The position numbers and the translations under genes are program-made. This document shows positions 9,965 through 20,447 of a stretch of 64,000 nt of DNA, one piece after another; the first letter of the stretch is position 1; each line of letters opens with the position of its first letter. The stretch is from assembly GCA_903862245.1 (NCBI GenBank), contig CAIOXL010000042.1, forward strand, positions 1 through 64,000, written 5' to 3'. Origin of the DNA: an uncultured Geobacteraceae bacterium. GTDB taxonomy: Bacteria > Desulfobacterota > Desulfuromonadia > Geobacterales > Pseudopelobacteraceae. The notes under the pieces were generated by a model. The model was not told the origin of the DNA. It saw nothing but the letters and a program-made list of their open reading frames with translations, and made no database searches.

Positions 9965-10429
9965 ATGAAGCGACCCAAAATTGAAACCAAAATCATGAAT
10001 CCGCTCATCGGCACGGTCATCCCGCTGCCATCGTACGCGACGGACGGCGCCGCAGCCCTGGACCTGCGTGCCTGCCTGGAAACCCCCGTAACCGTACAGC
10101 CAGGGGAGACGGTACTTATTCCAAGCGGCATTGCCATCAGTATCCACGATCCCGGCCTGGTGGCCCTGCTGATGCCCCGCTCCGGCCTGGGGATCAAGCA
10201 TGGCATCGTATTGGCGAATACTGTCGGGGTGATCGATTCGGACTATCAGGGGGAGATCGGCATCGGCATCGTTAATCGGGGTACGGCCCCCTACACCATC
10301 CAGCCGGGCGAGCGGGTCTGTCAGATGATGTTCGTGCCGGTGCTGCAGGCGGAGTTGAGCGTGGTATCGGAATTCAGTTTGGCAAGCGGACGGGGAACCG
10401 GCGGGTTCGGATCAACCGGCAGTCATTGA
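9965..10429 (+). CDS. dut: dUTP diphosphatase (dUTPase)
   Basis: This 154-residue trimeric dUTPase hydrolyses dUTP to dUMP and pyrophosphate, keeping uracil out of DNA and feeding thymidylate synthesis. The five family motifs are visible: TDGAAALDLRA, PRSGLG, GVIDSDYQGEI, GERVCQMMF and the glycine-rich C-terminal GRGTGGFGSTG that closes over the active site. The ORF track runs back to 9752 inside trpS antisense. The ATG at 9965 gives the normal family length and is used here. It appears to be a single-gene unit ending in a REP-like palindrome that separates it from the convergent Ppx/GppA gene. Confidence 0.93.
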   Translation: MKRPKIETKIMNPLIGTVIPLPSYATDGAAALDLRACLETPVTVQPGETVLIPSGIAISIHDPGLVALLMPRSGLGIKHGIVLANTVGVIDSDYQGEIGIGIVNRGTAPYTIQPGERVCQMMFVPVLQAELSVVSEFSLASGRGTGGFGSTGSH

Positions 10430-10470
10430 TTACCCCCCTCCTATTTTAGGAGGGGCTGGGGGTGGTAAGG
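10430..10470. repeat. REP-like GC-rich palindromic repeat, copy 2
   Basis: A hairpin with arms CCCCTCCT and AGGAGGGG (10435-10455) is flanked by C/G-rich tracts. It is in the opposite orientation to the element at 410-450 and shares its layout of C-run, AG/AA, hairpin. It sits between the convergent ends of dut and a Ppx/GppA gene, where it may also stop transcription. Confidence 0.6.
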
Positions 10471-10491
10471 TTAGAATGCCCCCTTACGACG

Positions 10492-12018
10492 TTACACTTC
10501 AAACACCACACCCCCGCCGAACGCTTTCTCGAAGAGATCTTTTTTGGCATTCCCCCCGAATATTTCCACAGAAATATCCTCTGTGCCGAGGAGCTTAATG
10601 CTGAAATCTGTTCCGTTCCGGGTGAGAGCCACAACTTCCACCAATCCGCTTCTGCGCCGGTCCAGACCATCTGACAGCCGTAGTATGCCGCCAAGACGCC
10701 CGACAATCTGCTGATCTTTTGGCTCCAGACGCTCATACTCAGGATGCTTTTTCTTCGGCAGCGATTTGCGATGGTAGCGGGCGATCAATGCCATCATTTC
10801 CCGTTCCCGGGGCGAAAAGCCGAACAATTCGGCATGGCGGATCAGATGGTGGGAATGTTTGTGGTGGCTGTTGTAGCTGATAAAATAGCCGACGTCGTGC
10901 AGCAGAGCTGCTGACTCAAGGAGTCGCCGCTCGTTTTTTTTCAGCCCGAATTCCTTCGCCAGATAATCAAAAATACTCAGGGAAATCTTGGCGACATGCC
11001 GTGAATGTGGCTCATCAAAGTGGCAGGAACGGGCAAAGTCGAGTATCGCCCCCTTCCAACTGCGCCCCACCGTTGACTCGGGAAGTAGGTTCAGACGTTT
11101 CATGCAGCTGATAATCAGCCCCTCGCGAATACCTCGCTCGTTGACCAGCAGAATATTGGCTCCAAAATACTTCAACAACTCATCAATCACCACGAGTCCG
11201 GCAACAATGATATCAGCACGATCAGGGCTCAGGCCGGGAACGTTTCTGAGCGACCTGATATCCTTGCGCGCCAGCATGGCCAACAGATGGACAACCTCTG
11301 AGCGCAGGACCTCCAGACCATGTGCCGTGGAGTAGGTCTGGTGACGCATATTCATGACCATGGCTGCCAGGGTTGTTATGGTACCGCCTGAGCAAATGAA
11401 CGTCTGCACCGAGCTCGTTTTTTCAGCTAATTTTTCTTTCAGCTCGGAGCGAACGAACCGCCTGAGTTTGGTTATTTCACTGTCCAGAACCGGATCCGAT
11501 TTCATGAATCTGTCGGTCATGCGAACCGCGCCAAGCTCGAGGGACGAGCAGTTTTCAACGTGATTGGCAACGGCACTCATGATCTCCACGCTGCCGCCGC
11601 CGATATCAATGATCATGTAGCGTTTACCGCTCATATCGAAATTATGACGCACCGACCGCGCCACCAATTCCGCTTCTTCCTCCCCCGTAATAACCTTGAT
11701 TTCGCGCCCCAGTTCGCGGGTCAAAACGGACACCAGTTCAGTGCCGTTTGAAGCACTTCTCACGGCACTGGTGGCAACAGCTTCAACTTCCGTGACCTTC
11801 AGACCGTCTATCAGTTTACGGATACGCGACATGGCATCAACCGCACGGGCAAAGGCCGCTGGGGAGATGCTCCCGCTGGCAGCAAGATTTTCACCAAGCC
11901 GGACAGTCGCTTTTTCATCATCAAGAATCGTATACCGCCCCTGTTGATCAACCTCAACAACAATGCAGCGGATTGAATTAGTGCCAATATCAATGGCGGC
12001 AAGGCGGCTTTTGTTCAT
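10492..12018 (-). CDS. Ppx/GppA phosphatase with C-terminal HD domain
   Basis: This protein of about 508 residues is of the exopolyphosphatase/guanosine pentaphosphatase family. The actin-like ATPase fold is marked by DIGTNSIRCIVVEV near the N-terminus and DIGGGSVEI near residue 140. The C-terminal 190 residues carry an HD-type region (LLHDVGYFISYN, HHLIRHAEL), as in long Ppx/GppA proteins. It should hydrolyse polyphosphate or pppGpp, and the sequence does not decide which. The ribosome binding site fixes the start. GGAGGT abuts the upstream ATG with no spacing but lies six bases before the second ATG at 12018, so I use the latter. A second, shorter family member lies at 48.1-49.1 kb. Confidence 0.88.
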   Translation of the reverse strand: MNKSRLAAIDIGTNSIRCIVVEVDQQGRYTILDDEKATVRLGENLAASGSISPAAFARAVDAMSRIRKLIDGLKVTEVEAVATSAVRSASNGTELVSVLTRELGREIKVITGEEEAELVARSVRHNFDMSGKRYMIIDIGGGSVEIMSAVANHVENCSSLELGAVRMTDRFMKSDPVLDSEITKLRRFVRSELKEKLAEKTSSVQTFICSGGTITTLAAMVMNMRHQTYSTAHGLEVLRSEVVHLLAMLARKDIRSLRNVPGLSPDRADIIVAGLVVIDELLKYFGANILLVNERGIREGLIISCMKRLNLLPESTVGRSWKGAILDFARSCHFDEPHSRHVAKISLSIFDYLAKEFGLKKNERRLLESAALLHDVGYFISYNSHHKHSHHLIRHAELFGFSPREREMMALIARYHRKSLPKKKHPEYERLEPKDQQIVGRLGGILRLSDGLDRRRSGLVEVVALTRNGTDFSIKLLGTEDISVEIFGGNAKKDLFEKAFGGGVVFEV

Positions 12019-12070
12019 GCACATACCTCCGTTCTGATTGAATCGCCCGTACTATGCATTAATTACCCGC

Positions 12071-12105
12071 AAAAGAAAAGGCGAAGCCATTAACGGCTCC
12101 GCCTT
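12071..12105 (-). terminator. terminator after pnp
   Basis: The stem AAGGCGGAGCC / GGCTTCGCCTT (minus strand) contains one G-T pair and is followed by TTTTCTTTTG. It lies 33 bases past the pnp stop and should end the long rimP-to-pnp transcript. Confidence 0.75.
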
Positions 12106-12137
12106 CCTCCCATCATCTTATCCGGCTTATGCAGAAT

Positions 12138-14246
12138 TTACGCTGCAACAACCTTTGTGCCGTCAAGATTGTATCCCAGAGCTTCCTTGCGGGAAAGCTT
12201 GATCTTGCCGTTTTTGTCAACGCCGATACATTTGACCAGTACTTTATCGCCTTCGTTCAGAATTTCCGTCACAACCTTGACCCGTGTCGTGTCAAGTTCG
12301 GAAATGTGAACCAGCCCGTCCGTACCCGGCATGATTTCAACAAATGCGCCGAAATCCATGATTTTGCGAACGGTACCCATGTACAATTTACCTTCTTCAG
12401 CCTCGTCAGTCAGACCACGGATCATCTGGATTGCCAGATCACACGCTTCCTTGTTGGTGCTGGCGATGTTGATGCGGCCGGTATCATCGATATCGATCGT
12501 AACGCCGGTCGTTTCGGTGATGTTACGGATATTTTTACCGCCGGTACCGATGACGTCGCGGATACGGTCGGTCTTGACGTAGATTGTGGTGATGCGCGGA
12601 GCAAACGGTGACATCTCCGGACGCGGAGCGGCAAGGGTTTCTGCCATTTTTCCGAGAATGTGCAGACGACCTTCACGAGCCTGCTTGAGTGCCTGCTGCA
12701 TGATCTCTTTTGTAACGCCACCGATTTTGATGTCCATCTGCAGTGCCGTAACACCTTCAGCAGTACCGGCAACCTTGAAGTCCATATCTCCCAGATGATC
12801 TTCGTCACCAAGAATATCGGACAGAATGGCAAACTTGTCACCCTCCTTGATCAGTCCCATGGCAATACCTGCAACCGGTGCGGTTACCGGGATACCGGCA
12901 TCCATCATGGACATACAGCCGCCGCAGACAGCCGCCATGGAGGAAGAACCGTTACTTTCAAGAGTTTCAGAAACGATTCTGATCGTGTACGGGAAATCAT
13001 CGTGCTTCGGCAGAACTGCCGCAAGAGCGCGCTCAGCCAGCATGCCGTGACCGATTTCGCGACGCCCCGGTCCGAGACGGAAGCTGGTTTCGCCGACTGA
13101 AAACGGTGGGAAGTTGTAATGCAGCAGGAAGCGTTTGCGTGAAGCGCCGTACAGGGAGTCGATCCGCTGTTCATCACTGGAAGTGCCGAGGGTGGCGGCA
13201 ACCAGCGCCTGTGTTTCACCACGGGTAAACAGTGCCGATCCGTGAACGCGCGGCAGGAAGCCGGTTTCGGTGCTGATCGGACGAATGGTGTTGGTGGTAC
13301 GACCATCGATACGGATACCGGTATCAAGGATATCGGCACGGACGCGCTCATACTCGAAATCACCCAGAAACGCCTTGATCTTTTTGGCGGAGCCTTCGAA
13401 TTCCGCTTTCAGCGCCTCAATGGTGTCGGCTTTAATCAGATCAATTTGATCATGACGCTCATTTTTTGCTTTGAGCTTGACCGCTTCACCCATCCGGTCG
13501 TAGGCAAGTGCACGTACCCGTGCCAGCAGAACTTCATCAACAACCACCGGCGCGACAACACGCTTGGCAACGCCCGCTTTCTTCTGCAGTGCTTCCTGGG
13601 CTTCGATCAGCGGCAGCATCGCTTCCTTGGCAAAAAATACCGCTTCCAGTAGGTCAGCCTCGGAAACAAATTTTGCTTCCCCTTCAACCATGATTACGGC
13701 GTCCCGACTGGCGGCAACAACGATCTCAAGATCACTGTTTTCCAGCTGCTCCGCAGTCGGATTGCAGATGAACGCACCGTCAACACGGGCAACTTTGGCG
13801 CCGGCAATCGGACCATTAAACGGGATGTCCGAGATCATCAGTGCCGCTGAAGCGCCCAGCATTGATAAAATTCCGGGATCATTATCCTGATCAGCCGAAA
13901 CAACGGTAGCAATGATCTGAGTGTCATTCAGAAACGTTTCCGGAAACAGCGGGCGGATCGGACGATCGATAAGACGGCAGGTAAGGGTTTCAGGATCTGT
14001 GGGACGGGCTTCGCGCTTGAAAAAGCCACCCGGGATCTTGCCACCGGCGTACGCCTTCTCTGTGTAGTTTACGGTGAGCGGGAAAAAATCCTGTCCTTCT
14101 TTAGCTTCCTTTGCTGCAACTACGGTGACCAGAACAACGGTGTCGCCGCAACTGACGACAACCGCACCACTGGCCTGTTTTGCCATTTTGCCGGTGGAAA
14201 GCGTAATCGTTCTCCCCCCGAACTCAACCTGAACATTTTGTTCCAT
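12138..14246 (-). CDS. pnp: polynucleotide phosphorylase
   Basis: This 702-residue trimeric exoribonuclease degrades RNA from the 3' end using phosphate and is a core degradosome component. Domain order is two RNase PH-like domains (about 1-230 and 310-545) separated by an all-helical linker, then KH (about 555-615, with [10 protein letters not shown]) and S1 (about 620-690, [15 protein letters not shown]). The length is standard. GAGGAG precedes the ATG. It lies downstream of rpsO with a terminator-like hairpin between them. In E. coli the same gene pair is subject to RNase III processing and PNPase autoregulation, but whether that holds here is inference. Confidence 0.96.
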   Translation of the reverse strand: MEQNVQVEFGGRTITLSTGKMAKQASGAVVVSCGDTVVLVTVVAAKEAKEGQDFFPLTVNYTEKAYAGGKIPGGFFKREARPTDPETLTCRLIDRPIRPLFPETFLNDTQIIATVVSADQDNDPGILSMLGASAALMISDIPFNGPIAGAKVARVDGAFICNPTAEQLENSDLEIVVAASRDAVIMVEGEAKFVSEADLLEAVFFAKEAMLPLIEAQEALQKKAGVAKRVVAPVVVDEVLLARVRALAYDRMGEAVKLKAKNERHDQIDLIKADTIEALKAEFEGSAKKIKAFLGDFEYERVRADILDTGIRIDGRTTNTIRPISTETGFLPRVHGSALFTRGETQALVAATLGTSSDEQRIDSLYGASRKRFLLHYNFPPFSVGETSFRLGPGRREIGHGMLAERALAAVLPKHDDFPYTIRIVSETLESNGSSSMAAVCGGCMSMMDAGIPVTAPVAGIAMGLIKEGDKFAILSDILGDEDHLGDMDFKVAGTAEGVTALQMDIKIGGVTKEIMQQALKQAREGRLHILGKMAETLAAPRPEMSPFAPRITTIYVKTDRIRDVIGTGGKNIRNITETTGVTIDIDDTGRINIASTNKEACDLAIQMIRGLTDEAEEGKLYMGTVRKIMDFGAFVEIMPGTDGLVHISELDTTRVKVVTEILNEGDKVLVKCIGVDKNGKIKLSRKEALGYNLDGTKVVAA

Positions 14247-14329
14247 ACTATTCTCCTCTTCGGTTGCGTTGGGGCCGTCGGTACAACCACTGCGCCACCT
14301 GCCGCAGAAATTCTACCCACGCCCCCAAC

Positions 14330-14358
14330 AAAAATAAAAAGGGCCGCGAAGCCCTTTT
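14330..14358 (-). terminator. hairpin terminator or processing site between rpsO and pnp
   Basis: A perfect 8-bp stem AAAAGGGC / GCCCTTTT with a 6-base loop is followed on the minus strand by TTTTTATTTTTG. It lies about 65 bases after rpsO and 80 before pnp. It probably gives partial termination, so that rpsO is expressed above pnp. Confidence 0.7.
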
Positions 14359-14422
14359 CTTAGATGAGCATACCATAAATAGCGAAGCGGTAATCCTGCA
14401 TTGACAGGAATACCGCTGCGAA

Positions 14423-14689
14423 CTATCTACGAATGCCGAGTCGCTCAATAACAGTTTTGTATCTGCTCAGCTCTTGGCCTTTCAGATAATCCAGCAGGCG
14501 CCTTCTCTGGCCGACAAGTTTAAGAAGACCACGACGGCTGTGGTGATCCTTTTTGTGTGTTTTGAAATGCTCAGTAAGATAGGTGATACGCTCGGTCAGA
14601 ATTGCAATCTGAACCTCTGGTGAACCTGTATCGCTGTCATGTTTCTTGAATGCATTGATGATTTCCTGCTTTTTTTCGGTTGCCAGCAC
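14423..14689 (-). CDS. rpsO: 30S ribosomal protein S15
   Basis: This 88-residue primary-binding protein of the 30S platform contacts 16S rRNA helices 20-22. The whole family pattern is present, including [19 protein letters not shown] and the basic C-terminal half with [20 protein letters not shown]. The ORF track starts at an ATG at 14704. I prefer the GTG at 14689 because GGAGGA lies seven bases before it and because S15 is 88-89 residues long. The track start would put that ribosome binding site inside the gene. The 116 bases before it, between truB and rpsO, probably hold a separate rpsO promoter, but I could not identify a clear one. Confidence 0.93.
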   Translation of the reverse strand: MLATEKKQEIINAFKKHDSDTGSPEVQIAILTERITYLTEHFKTHKKDHHSRRGLLKLVGQRRRLLDYLKGQELSRYKTVIERLGIRR

Positions 14690-14805
14690 AGTCAACTCCT
14701 CCATTTACCTGATTAATGTGTGATACAAAAACGGGACATTCCCTAGTATGCATAAAACGAGTTGTATTACCTATCACAGTGACGACTCATTTGTAAAGTA
14801 CTAAC

Positions 14806-15717
14806 TTAGATAAATACACGCTTCAGAACTAACTGCGGAAGGCCTTCATCCCCGCGTGACAACAGGGCAACCGCGACCAGTTTGTTGTCATGGGTGAGTC
14901 TGACCAACGGTGGTTCGCCGGTGGCAACGTCGAGGCTGTCTACAATCTCGTTCGAGAGCGGTGAGCGGCCAAACGATACTTTTGTCAAACCGGCATCCGT
15001 GAGCCGTAAATCCTGTAAATGCGCCAGAGAAGCAGATGGCGTGACACAGAGGGACGACAACTCACCGTCACGCACAGCACACTCGAGAGCTTCAAGGGTA
15101 TGGGCAGCACCTATTTCGAACGGGCCGCTCGCAGTCCTGCGCAATTCTTTCAGAGCGGCACCACATCCTGCCACGTTTCCGATATCATCGGCCAGCGTCC
15201 GGACATAGGTTCCCCGCGAACAGACCACTCTGATTGCTACAAACGGAGGGGTAAACGAGAGAAGCTCAATGGAATGAACCTCTACGGGACGAGCTGCCCG
15301 CTCAACCTCCTGCCCCATACGCGCCAGCTTGTACAGAGGCTGCCCCCCCTGTTTGATTGCAGAATACATGGGGGGGATCTGGAGAATGGGACCTGTGAAG
15401 CGGGTAAAGATCTCCTGCAACCGGTGTGCTGATACTGCAGAGAACTCTTTCTCGCGCAGAACGGTACCGGTCATGTCCAGGGTGTCGGTTGCTACACCAA
15501 GCTGTATCAGCGCTTCGTAGCATTTAACCCCTTCGTCCAGGAACGGAATAGCTTTGGTACCATCATTGACTGCTACCGGCAGAACCCCGGTGGCAAACGG
15601 GTCAAGAGTGCCGGTATGTCCAACTTTACGGGTACCCAGAATGCGGCGGACACGGCTGACCACGTCATGGGAGGTGATGCCGGCCGGCTTGTCAATGACA
15701 ACAAATCCGTCAATCAA
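14806..15717 (-). CDS. truB: tRNA pseudouridine(55) synthase
   Basis: This 303-residue enzyme makes pseudouridine 55 in the T-loop of tRNAs. The N-terminal motif GFVVIDKPAGITSHD and the catalytic aspartate in GHTGTLDPFATGVLP are intact, as is the later SRGTYVRTLADDIG segment. The start is an unusual TTG that overlaps the nrnA stop (TTGA) and agrees with the conserved N-terminus of TruB. No better start exists. The ribosome binding site is weak, so translation probably depends on coupling to nrnA. Confidence 0.93.
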   Translation of the reverse strand: MIDGFVVIDKPAGITSHDVVSRVRRILGTRKVGHTGTLDPFATGVLPVAVNDGTKAIPFLDEGVKCYEALIQLGVATDTLDMTGTVLREKEFSAVSAHRLQEIFTRFTGPILQIPPMYSAIKQGGQPLYKLARMGQEVERAARPVEVHSIELLSFTPPFVAIRVVCSRGTYVRTLADDIGNVAGCGAALKELRRTASGPFEIGAAHTLEALECAVRDGELSSLCVTPSASLAHLQDLRLTDAGLTKVSFGRSPLSNEIVDSLDVATGEPPLVRLTHDNKLVAVALLSRGDEGLPQLVLKRVFI

Positions 15718-16673
15718 AGATATTCGTCCACAATGCCGTACACCGTTGCCTTGATATCTTCCAGAGAGCCTTCCATAGTGCAGCCTGCTGCGTTATGGTG
15801 ACCTCCACCGCCAAGCGCCTGGGAAAAAGCGGCGACATTCACCTTCCCCTTGGAGCGGAAACCGACCTTCCATTTACGCTCATCCAGCTGGCGGAAAAAT
15901 ATGGCAACCTCCACCCCCCGTATGGAGCGGGGATAATTGACAAAACCATCCGTCAGCACTGCATCCGCACCACAGGCAGCATACATGTCACACGTGACGG
16001 TAACAGAAGCGGCCTGACCCTCTTTGAAAATTTCAAGTGTCGGCAGGCATTTAGCTAGCAGTTCAAGTCGTTTTTGCGGTTGGCTTTCATAAAGCTGTTC
16101 CGCAACACCCCAGGCATTAATGCCGCACTCAATCATTGCACCGGCCACGGTAAACGCCTCGCCATTCGCGTTGGAATAGCGGAATGAACCGGTATCGGTA
16201 ATGATGGAGACATAAAGACAGACCGCTGTCTCACGGTCAAAGCGGTAACCGTACGCATCCAGTATCCGATGGACGAGAATGCCGGTCGAAGCGGCTTGTG
16301 AGTCTATGAAGTTGTAGTCGCCAAAATTGTCGCAGGAAAGATGGTGATCCAGGTTGATCGTCGTAGTAACTCGTGAAAAACGGCAGAATTCATCCCCTGC
16401 CCGTCTCCGTTCACCGATATCGAGTACAACTGAAACATCGAAATGCCTATCGGGAATATGCGGTAAAACGCCATCTGCACCCGGAAGAAACGCGTACAGT
16501 TCGGGAACCGGATCCTGATAATGTACGGTGACCTCTTTACCTATGTTGCGGAGAAATGATGCAAGAGCCAGCGATGAGCCGATGGCATCGCCGTCGGGGC
16601 CTTCATGGGTAGTCAGGAGAAAAGATGAGTTGGAACGAATAACTTCAATGATCTGTTGAATTGTTTCCGTCAT
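15714..16673 (-). CDS. nrnA: DHH/DHHA1 phosphoesterase (nanoRNase/pAp phosphatase type)
   Basis: This 319-residue cytoplasmic phosphoesterase should degrade very short RNA oligomers and 3'-phosphoadenosine 5'-phosphate, as NrnA of Bacillus does. Metal-binding motifs are visible in order: DGDAIGSSLA (about residue 28), LDIGE, the DHH motif (NLDHHLSCDNFGDYN) and the DHHA1 substrate motif GGGGHHNAAG near the C-terminus. It sits in the standard infB-rbfA-nrnA-truB order. Its start overlaps the 3' end of rbfA by 29 bases, with GGAGAT inside rbfA. Confidence 0.92.
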   Translation of the reverse strand: MTETIQQIIEVIRSNSSFLLTTHEGPDGDAIGSSLALASFLRNIGKEVTVHYQDPVPELYAFLPGADGVLPHIPDRHFDVSVVLDIGERRRAGDEFCRFSRVTTTINLDHHLSCDNFGDYNFIDSQAASTGILVHRILDAYGYRFDRETAVCLYVSIITDTGSFRYSNANGEAFTVAGAMIECGINAWGVAEQLYESQPQKRLELLAKCLPTLEIFKEGQAASVTVTCDMYAACGADAVLTDGFVNYPRSIRGVEVAIFFRQLDERKWKVGFRSKGKVNVAAFSQALGGGGHHNAAGCTMEGSLEDIKATVYGIVDEYL

Positions 16674-17016
16674 GCTCAGTGTTTATCTCCTTAAGAATGG
16701 ATTCAATACGACTGCCGTAATCCAGGGATTTATCGTATTTGAACACAAGTTCCGGTGTATGGCGGATCGTGAGTTTCTTTCCTATATCCCGGCGGATAAA
16801 CCCTTTAGCACTGTTCAACCCTGCCTCAGTATCCTTTTTTGTTTTCTCATCACCGATAACGGTGAAAAAAATACGGGCGAGACTTAAATCGTCCGTAACT
16901 TCAACGCCGGTAATCGTGACAAAACCTATCCGTGGGTCATTAAGCCCGCGGGACAGGATTGAACAAATAATTTCATGTATGGTTTCAGCAACCTTGTCCG
17001 AACGTTTATGCTGCAT
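16645..17016 (-). CDS. rbfA: ribosome-binding factor A
   Basis: This protein of about 123 residues has a KH-like fold, binds free 30S subunits and is needed for 16S rRNA 5'-end maturation and cold adaptation. The family start QHKRSDKVAETIHEIICSIL and the segment DPRIGFVTITGVEVTDDLSLARIFFT are clear. The ORF track starts at 17079. I chose the ATG at 17016 because GAGG lies five bases upstream and because homologues begin at this point. The 80 bases to infB hold no further gene, so the DUF503 (YlxP) gene found here in some relatives is absent. Confidence 0.9.
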   Translation of the reverse strand: MQHKRSDKVAETIHEIICSILSRGLNDPRIGFVTITGVEVTDDLSLARIFFTVIGDEKTKKDTEAGLNSAKGFIRRDIGKKLTIRHTPELVFKYDKSLDYGSRIESILKEINTEHDGNNSTDH

Positions 17017-17096
17017 AAGAACCTCAGACGGCATGCGGCGAAGCAGCGGGCGGGAGGGAAAAACTGTTCCCCCGCTCATCCCGTTACGCCACTGCT

Positions 17097-19835
17097 CTAC
17101 AGTTTGGTAGCAATTTTTTCCATTTCAAATGCTTCGATAATGTCACCGGTCTTGATGTCATTATAGTTTTCAAGGCCGATACCGCATTCATAGCCGGTGG
17201 CAACTTCCTTGACGTCATCCTTAAAGCGGCGCAGGGAAGACATCTTGCCCTCGTAAACGACCACATTGTCCCGCAGCAGGCGAACCTGGGCATTACGGAC
17301 CATCTTCCCGTCGAGAACGTAACTGCCCGCGACGTTGCCGAATTTCGGTACGGAAAAGACATCCCTGATTTCAACACGCCCAAGGAATTTCTCCTTGAAC
17401 GTCGGCTCAAGCAGTCCTTCCATGGCTTTTTTAACATCCTCAACGGCGTCATAGATAATGCTGTAAAGCCGGATATCAACGCCTTCCCGCTCGGCATGCC
17501 CCTGTGCCTTGACTTCCGGACGAACATTAAAACCGATAATGATCGCGTTCGAAGCCGCAGCAAGGTTTACATCGGTCTCGGTAACCGCGCCAACGGCTGA
17601 GTGAATGACGTTCAAACGCACCGCATCGGTGGACAGTTTCCGCAAGGACTCACTGACCGCCTCGACAGAACCCTGCACATCACCCTTGACAACAACGTTG
17701 AGATCTTTGACTTCTCCGCTCTGAATACGCTTGTAAAGATCGTCCAGAGACAGTTTGGTATGTTTGGCAAATTCAACTTCACGCTGCTTGATCTGACGCA
17801 GGGTTGCAATTTCCTTAGCCTGTTTTTCGTCTTTCATGGCGACAAAAATATCACCGGCATCCGGCACGCCGGACAATCCGACAAGTTCAACCGGCATGGA
17901 AGGTCCAGCCTCCATCACTTTCTCACCGCGATCGTTCTGCATCGCCCTGACACGGCCGGAATGAATCCCGACGACACAATAATCACCGGTTTTGAGCGTA
18001 CCTTCCTGAACCAGAACCGTGGCAACCGGACCGCGCCCTTTATCAAGCTTGCCTTCAACAATGGTCCCTTTGGCAAGCTTGTTCGGATTAGCAGTCAGCT
18101 CCATGAGGTCGGCCTGCAGCAACACCATTTCCAGCAACCCTTCCAGATTGATGCGCTGCTTGGCTGATACTTCCACCATGGTGACATCACCACCCCAATC
18201 GGAGGAGACAAGCCCCTGATCCGTCAGTTCCTGCTTGACGCGATCCGGCTTGGAACCGGGCTTGTCGATTTTGTTGATTGCAACAATAATCGGCACTCCG
18301 GCGGCTTTGGAGTGATTGATGGCTTCACGGGTCTGCGGCATGACACCGTCATCGGCAGCTACCACAAGAATAACAATATCAGTAACCTTGGCACCACGGG
18401 CACGCATGGCGGTAAACGCTTCATGTCCCGGAGTATCCAGGAAGGTTATTTTGCGGCCGTTGAGCTCAACATCATAGGCACCGATATGCTGGGTAATGCC
18501 GCCCGCCTCGCCGGCTATAACATTGGCTTCACGGATTGCGTCCAGCAGTGATGTCTTGCCGTGGTCAACATGTCCCATGATTGTGACGACAGGAGACCTT
18601 TTTTCAAGAGTTTCAGGAGCATCGGGGGTTGATTCAAGAATTTCATCAAGGTCAACCGCCACGTTTTCAACTTCATACTCGTACTCTGACGCGAGAATCA
18701 CAGCCGTATCAAAATCCAGGGCGTGATTGATGGTAACCATCATCCCCATCTTCATCAATGATTTGATCAGGTCGTTTGCCTTGATACCAAGGCGCTTGGC
18801 CAGTTCACCGACCGAGATGCTTTCCGATATTTTGATGATACGCTTGATCGCTTTCGGCACGGTGATTTCCGTTTTTCTGGTTTCAGAAACCCGCTCTTTA
18901 CCGCCGCGCTTCTTTGACCCTTTATATACCGGATCAAAAGCCCGCTCACGCTTTTCAATAATTTCGTTTTTACGCGGCTGCTCTTTTTTCTTGGCTGGAG
19001 GAGCACCCTTCTTGGCTCCTTTCCCGGCATCACCGTACCCGGGGCCATCCTTCTTTCCGACGCGACGATTGTCACCGCCCGGCAAAGCTGCCGGAGCGAG
19101 CTGTACCTGTTTCATGCGGGAGCGGTCGAGTTCGGTTGCGGGGGCGGAAGGTGCTGAAGAAACCGGCCGTTTCTGCTCATAGCCGGGTGAGGGGCGACGG
19201 GCATCAGCGCCCGGGGCAGGCCGTCTCTGATCACCTGCTGCAGCGGGTGCCGGTCTGCGCTGCTGCGCAGGATCGGCAGAAGGATTCTGAACTGCTGTTC
19301 TCGGAGTAACCGGGGTATCTCTGGTTACCACGCGGGTCGGGCGATTTGTGACGCCGTGAATTTCAACCATGCCAAGAATTCTGGCCTGATTCGGACCTGC
19401 CTTAATCGGTTCCGGCTGCGCCGGCGGCTCAACTACCGGGGCGGCAACGACAGGGGCTTTGGGAGATTCAGCTGCAACGGGCGCAGCGGCACCAGCAATC
19501 GGTGCAGCAGCGGGAGGAGCTGCAACGGCAGGCGTGGGGACAAATGCAGACAGCTGCTGTACGGGTGCCGCTTCCGCTGCCACAGCGACCGGTTCAACGG
19601 CCTCTTCCCCGGCCGGCACAACCTTGGCTCTGCGGCGGATGATATTCGATGCAACCCTGACCTCATTGGTAGCGGTATCCTTCGGCTGGGGGACTGTCAA
19701 ACGCGCAACGACACCCTCATCAACCTGCGATGTAGCCGTTTTGGCGTCAACACCAATTTCTTTGAGTCTGGCGATTGCATCTTTGGGCTCAATACCCAAC
19801 GTCTTTGCCAAACTACCCACACTAATTTTACCCAT
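17097..19835 (-). CDS. infB: translation initiation factor IF-2
   Basis: This 912-residue GTPase brings fMet-tRNA to the 30S initiation complex and promotes subunit joining. An IF2-N domain opens the protein ([20 protein letters not shown]). A long Ala/Pro-rich linker (about residues 60-220) and a basic stretch follow, then a second IF2-N-like domain (about 335-385). The GTPase core carries G1 GHVDHGKT near residue 420, G3 DTPGHEAF and G4 NKID, and beta-barrel and fMet-tRNA-binding domains complete the protein. GGGGAGG precedes the ATG. Its first eight bases overlap the ylxR/L7Ae gene. Confidence 0.97.
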   Translation of the reverse strand: MGKISVGSLAKTLGIEPKDAIARLKEIGVDAKTATSQVDEGVVARLTVPQPKDTATNEVRVASNIIRRRAKVVPAGEEAVEPVAVAAEAAPVQQLSAFVPTPAVAAPPAAAPIAGAAAPVAAESPKAPVVAAPVVEPPAQPEPIKAGPNQARILGMVEIHGVTNRPTRVVTRDTPVTPRTAVQNPSADPAQQRRPAPAAAGDQRRPAPGADARRPSPGYEQKRPVSSAPSAPATELDRSRMKQVQLAPAALPGGDNRRVGKKDGPGYGDAGKGAKKGAPPAKKKEQPRKNEIIEKRERAFDPVYKGSKKRGGKERVSETRKTEITVPKAIKRIIKISESISVGELAKRLGIKANDLIKSLMKMGMMVTINHALDFDTAVILASEYEYEVENVAVDLDEILESTPDAPETLEKRSPVVTIMGHVDHGKTSLLDAIREANVIAGEAGGITQHIGAYDVELNGRKITFLDTPGHEAFTAMRARGAKVTDIVILVVAADDGVMPQTREAINHSKAAGVPIIVAINKIDKPGSKPDRVKQELTDQGLVSSDWGGDVTMVEVSAKQRINLEGLLEMVLLQADLMELTANPNKLAKGTIVEGKLDKGRGPVATVLVQEGTLKTGDYCVVGIHSGRVRAMQNDRGEKVMEAGPSMPVELVGLSGVPDAGDIFVAMKDEKQAKEIATLRQIKQREVEFAKHTKLSLDDLYKRIQSGEVKDLNVVVKGDVQGSVEAVSESLRKLSTDAVRLNVIHSAVGAVTETDVNLAAASNAIIIGFNVRPEVKAQGHAEREGVDIRLYSIIYDAVEDVKKAMEGLLEPTFKEKFLGRVEIRDVFSVPKFGNVAGSYVLDGKMVRNAQVRLLRDNVVVYEGKMSSLRRFKDDVKEVATGYECGIGLENYNDIKTGDIIEAFEMEKIATKL

Positions 19836-20439
19836 ATTTTACCTCCCCCAGGAAGTTTCTGTATCTGTCGATAGCTCTCAAAAGTTGTGTCACAAAGCCG
19901 CCTGATGCTACAGCCAATGCACTTCTGGGCGCCTTGCCTAAAATCGCCCCAAAATCGTCCTTCGTCATAACGGTACGGTGCGGCACACTGTTGGCGGAAG
20001 CAAGATGCACGATCTTTTCACCGATTGCCGGCGAAACGTCCTCTGCAACCAGAACCAGCCCCGGCTTTTTCCTGCTTCTCAGGGCATCACTCACCATGGA
20101 TCCGCCGCCGGTTATTAATCCCGCTTTGTTAGCCAGGCCGATCAGTCCGATTATGCGGCCATGCATCTGTAAACGTACATGCTCCACAAGCTGTTCTGAC
20201 GGCATAACCGTCACGTCATGCTTGAAGGAGCGCTTGAACTGTCGCTGCCCGACCGCAGCGACGAGACAGTTCTTATCAATGCAGGTATATGCGCCTCTGC
20301 CCGGCAGCCGGTTTTCCAGGTCCGGCAGAATCTCCATGTCAGGAGTCAAAACAAACCGGAGCAACAGATTCTTGTCCCTGCTTGTCCGACAGCCGAGGCA
20401 GCTGCGCTGCGGAGCTTCTGCGTTCCCTTTACCGGCCAT
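19828..20439 (-). CDS. YlxR (RnpM-type) domain fused to an L7Ae-like RNA-binding domain
   Basis: This is a 203-residue fusion. Residues 10-80 show the YlxR/DUF448 pattern ([13 protein letters not shown], then [12 protein letters not shown]). Residues 105-200 show an L7Ae/L30e-like fold ([30 protein letters not shown]). YlxR proteins bind RNA and modulate RNase P in Firmicutes, and L7Ae-like proteins bind kink-turns. In Bacillus the two are separate neighbouring genes (ylxR, ylxQ) between nusA and infB, and here they are one polypeptide. It lies eight bases from nusA and overlaps infB, so its expression is tied to both. Confidence 0.87.
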   Translation of the reverse strand: MAGKGNAEAPQRSCLGCRTSRDKNLLLRFVLTPDMEILPDLENRLPGRGAYTCIDKNCLVAAVGQRQFKRSFKHDVTVMPSEQLVEHVRLQMHGRIIGLIGLANKAGLITGGGSMVSDALRSRKKPGLVLVAEDVSPAIGEKIVHLASANSVPHRTVMTKDDFGAILGKAPRSALAVASGGFVTQLLRAIDRYRNFLGEVKYG

Positions 20440-20447
20440 ATTCTGAA

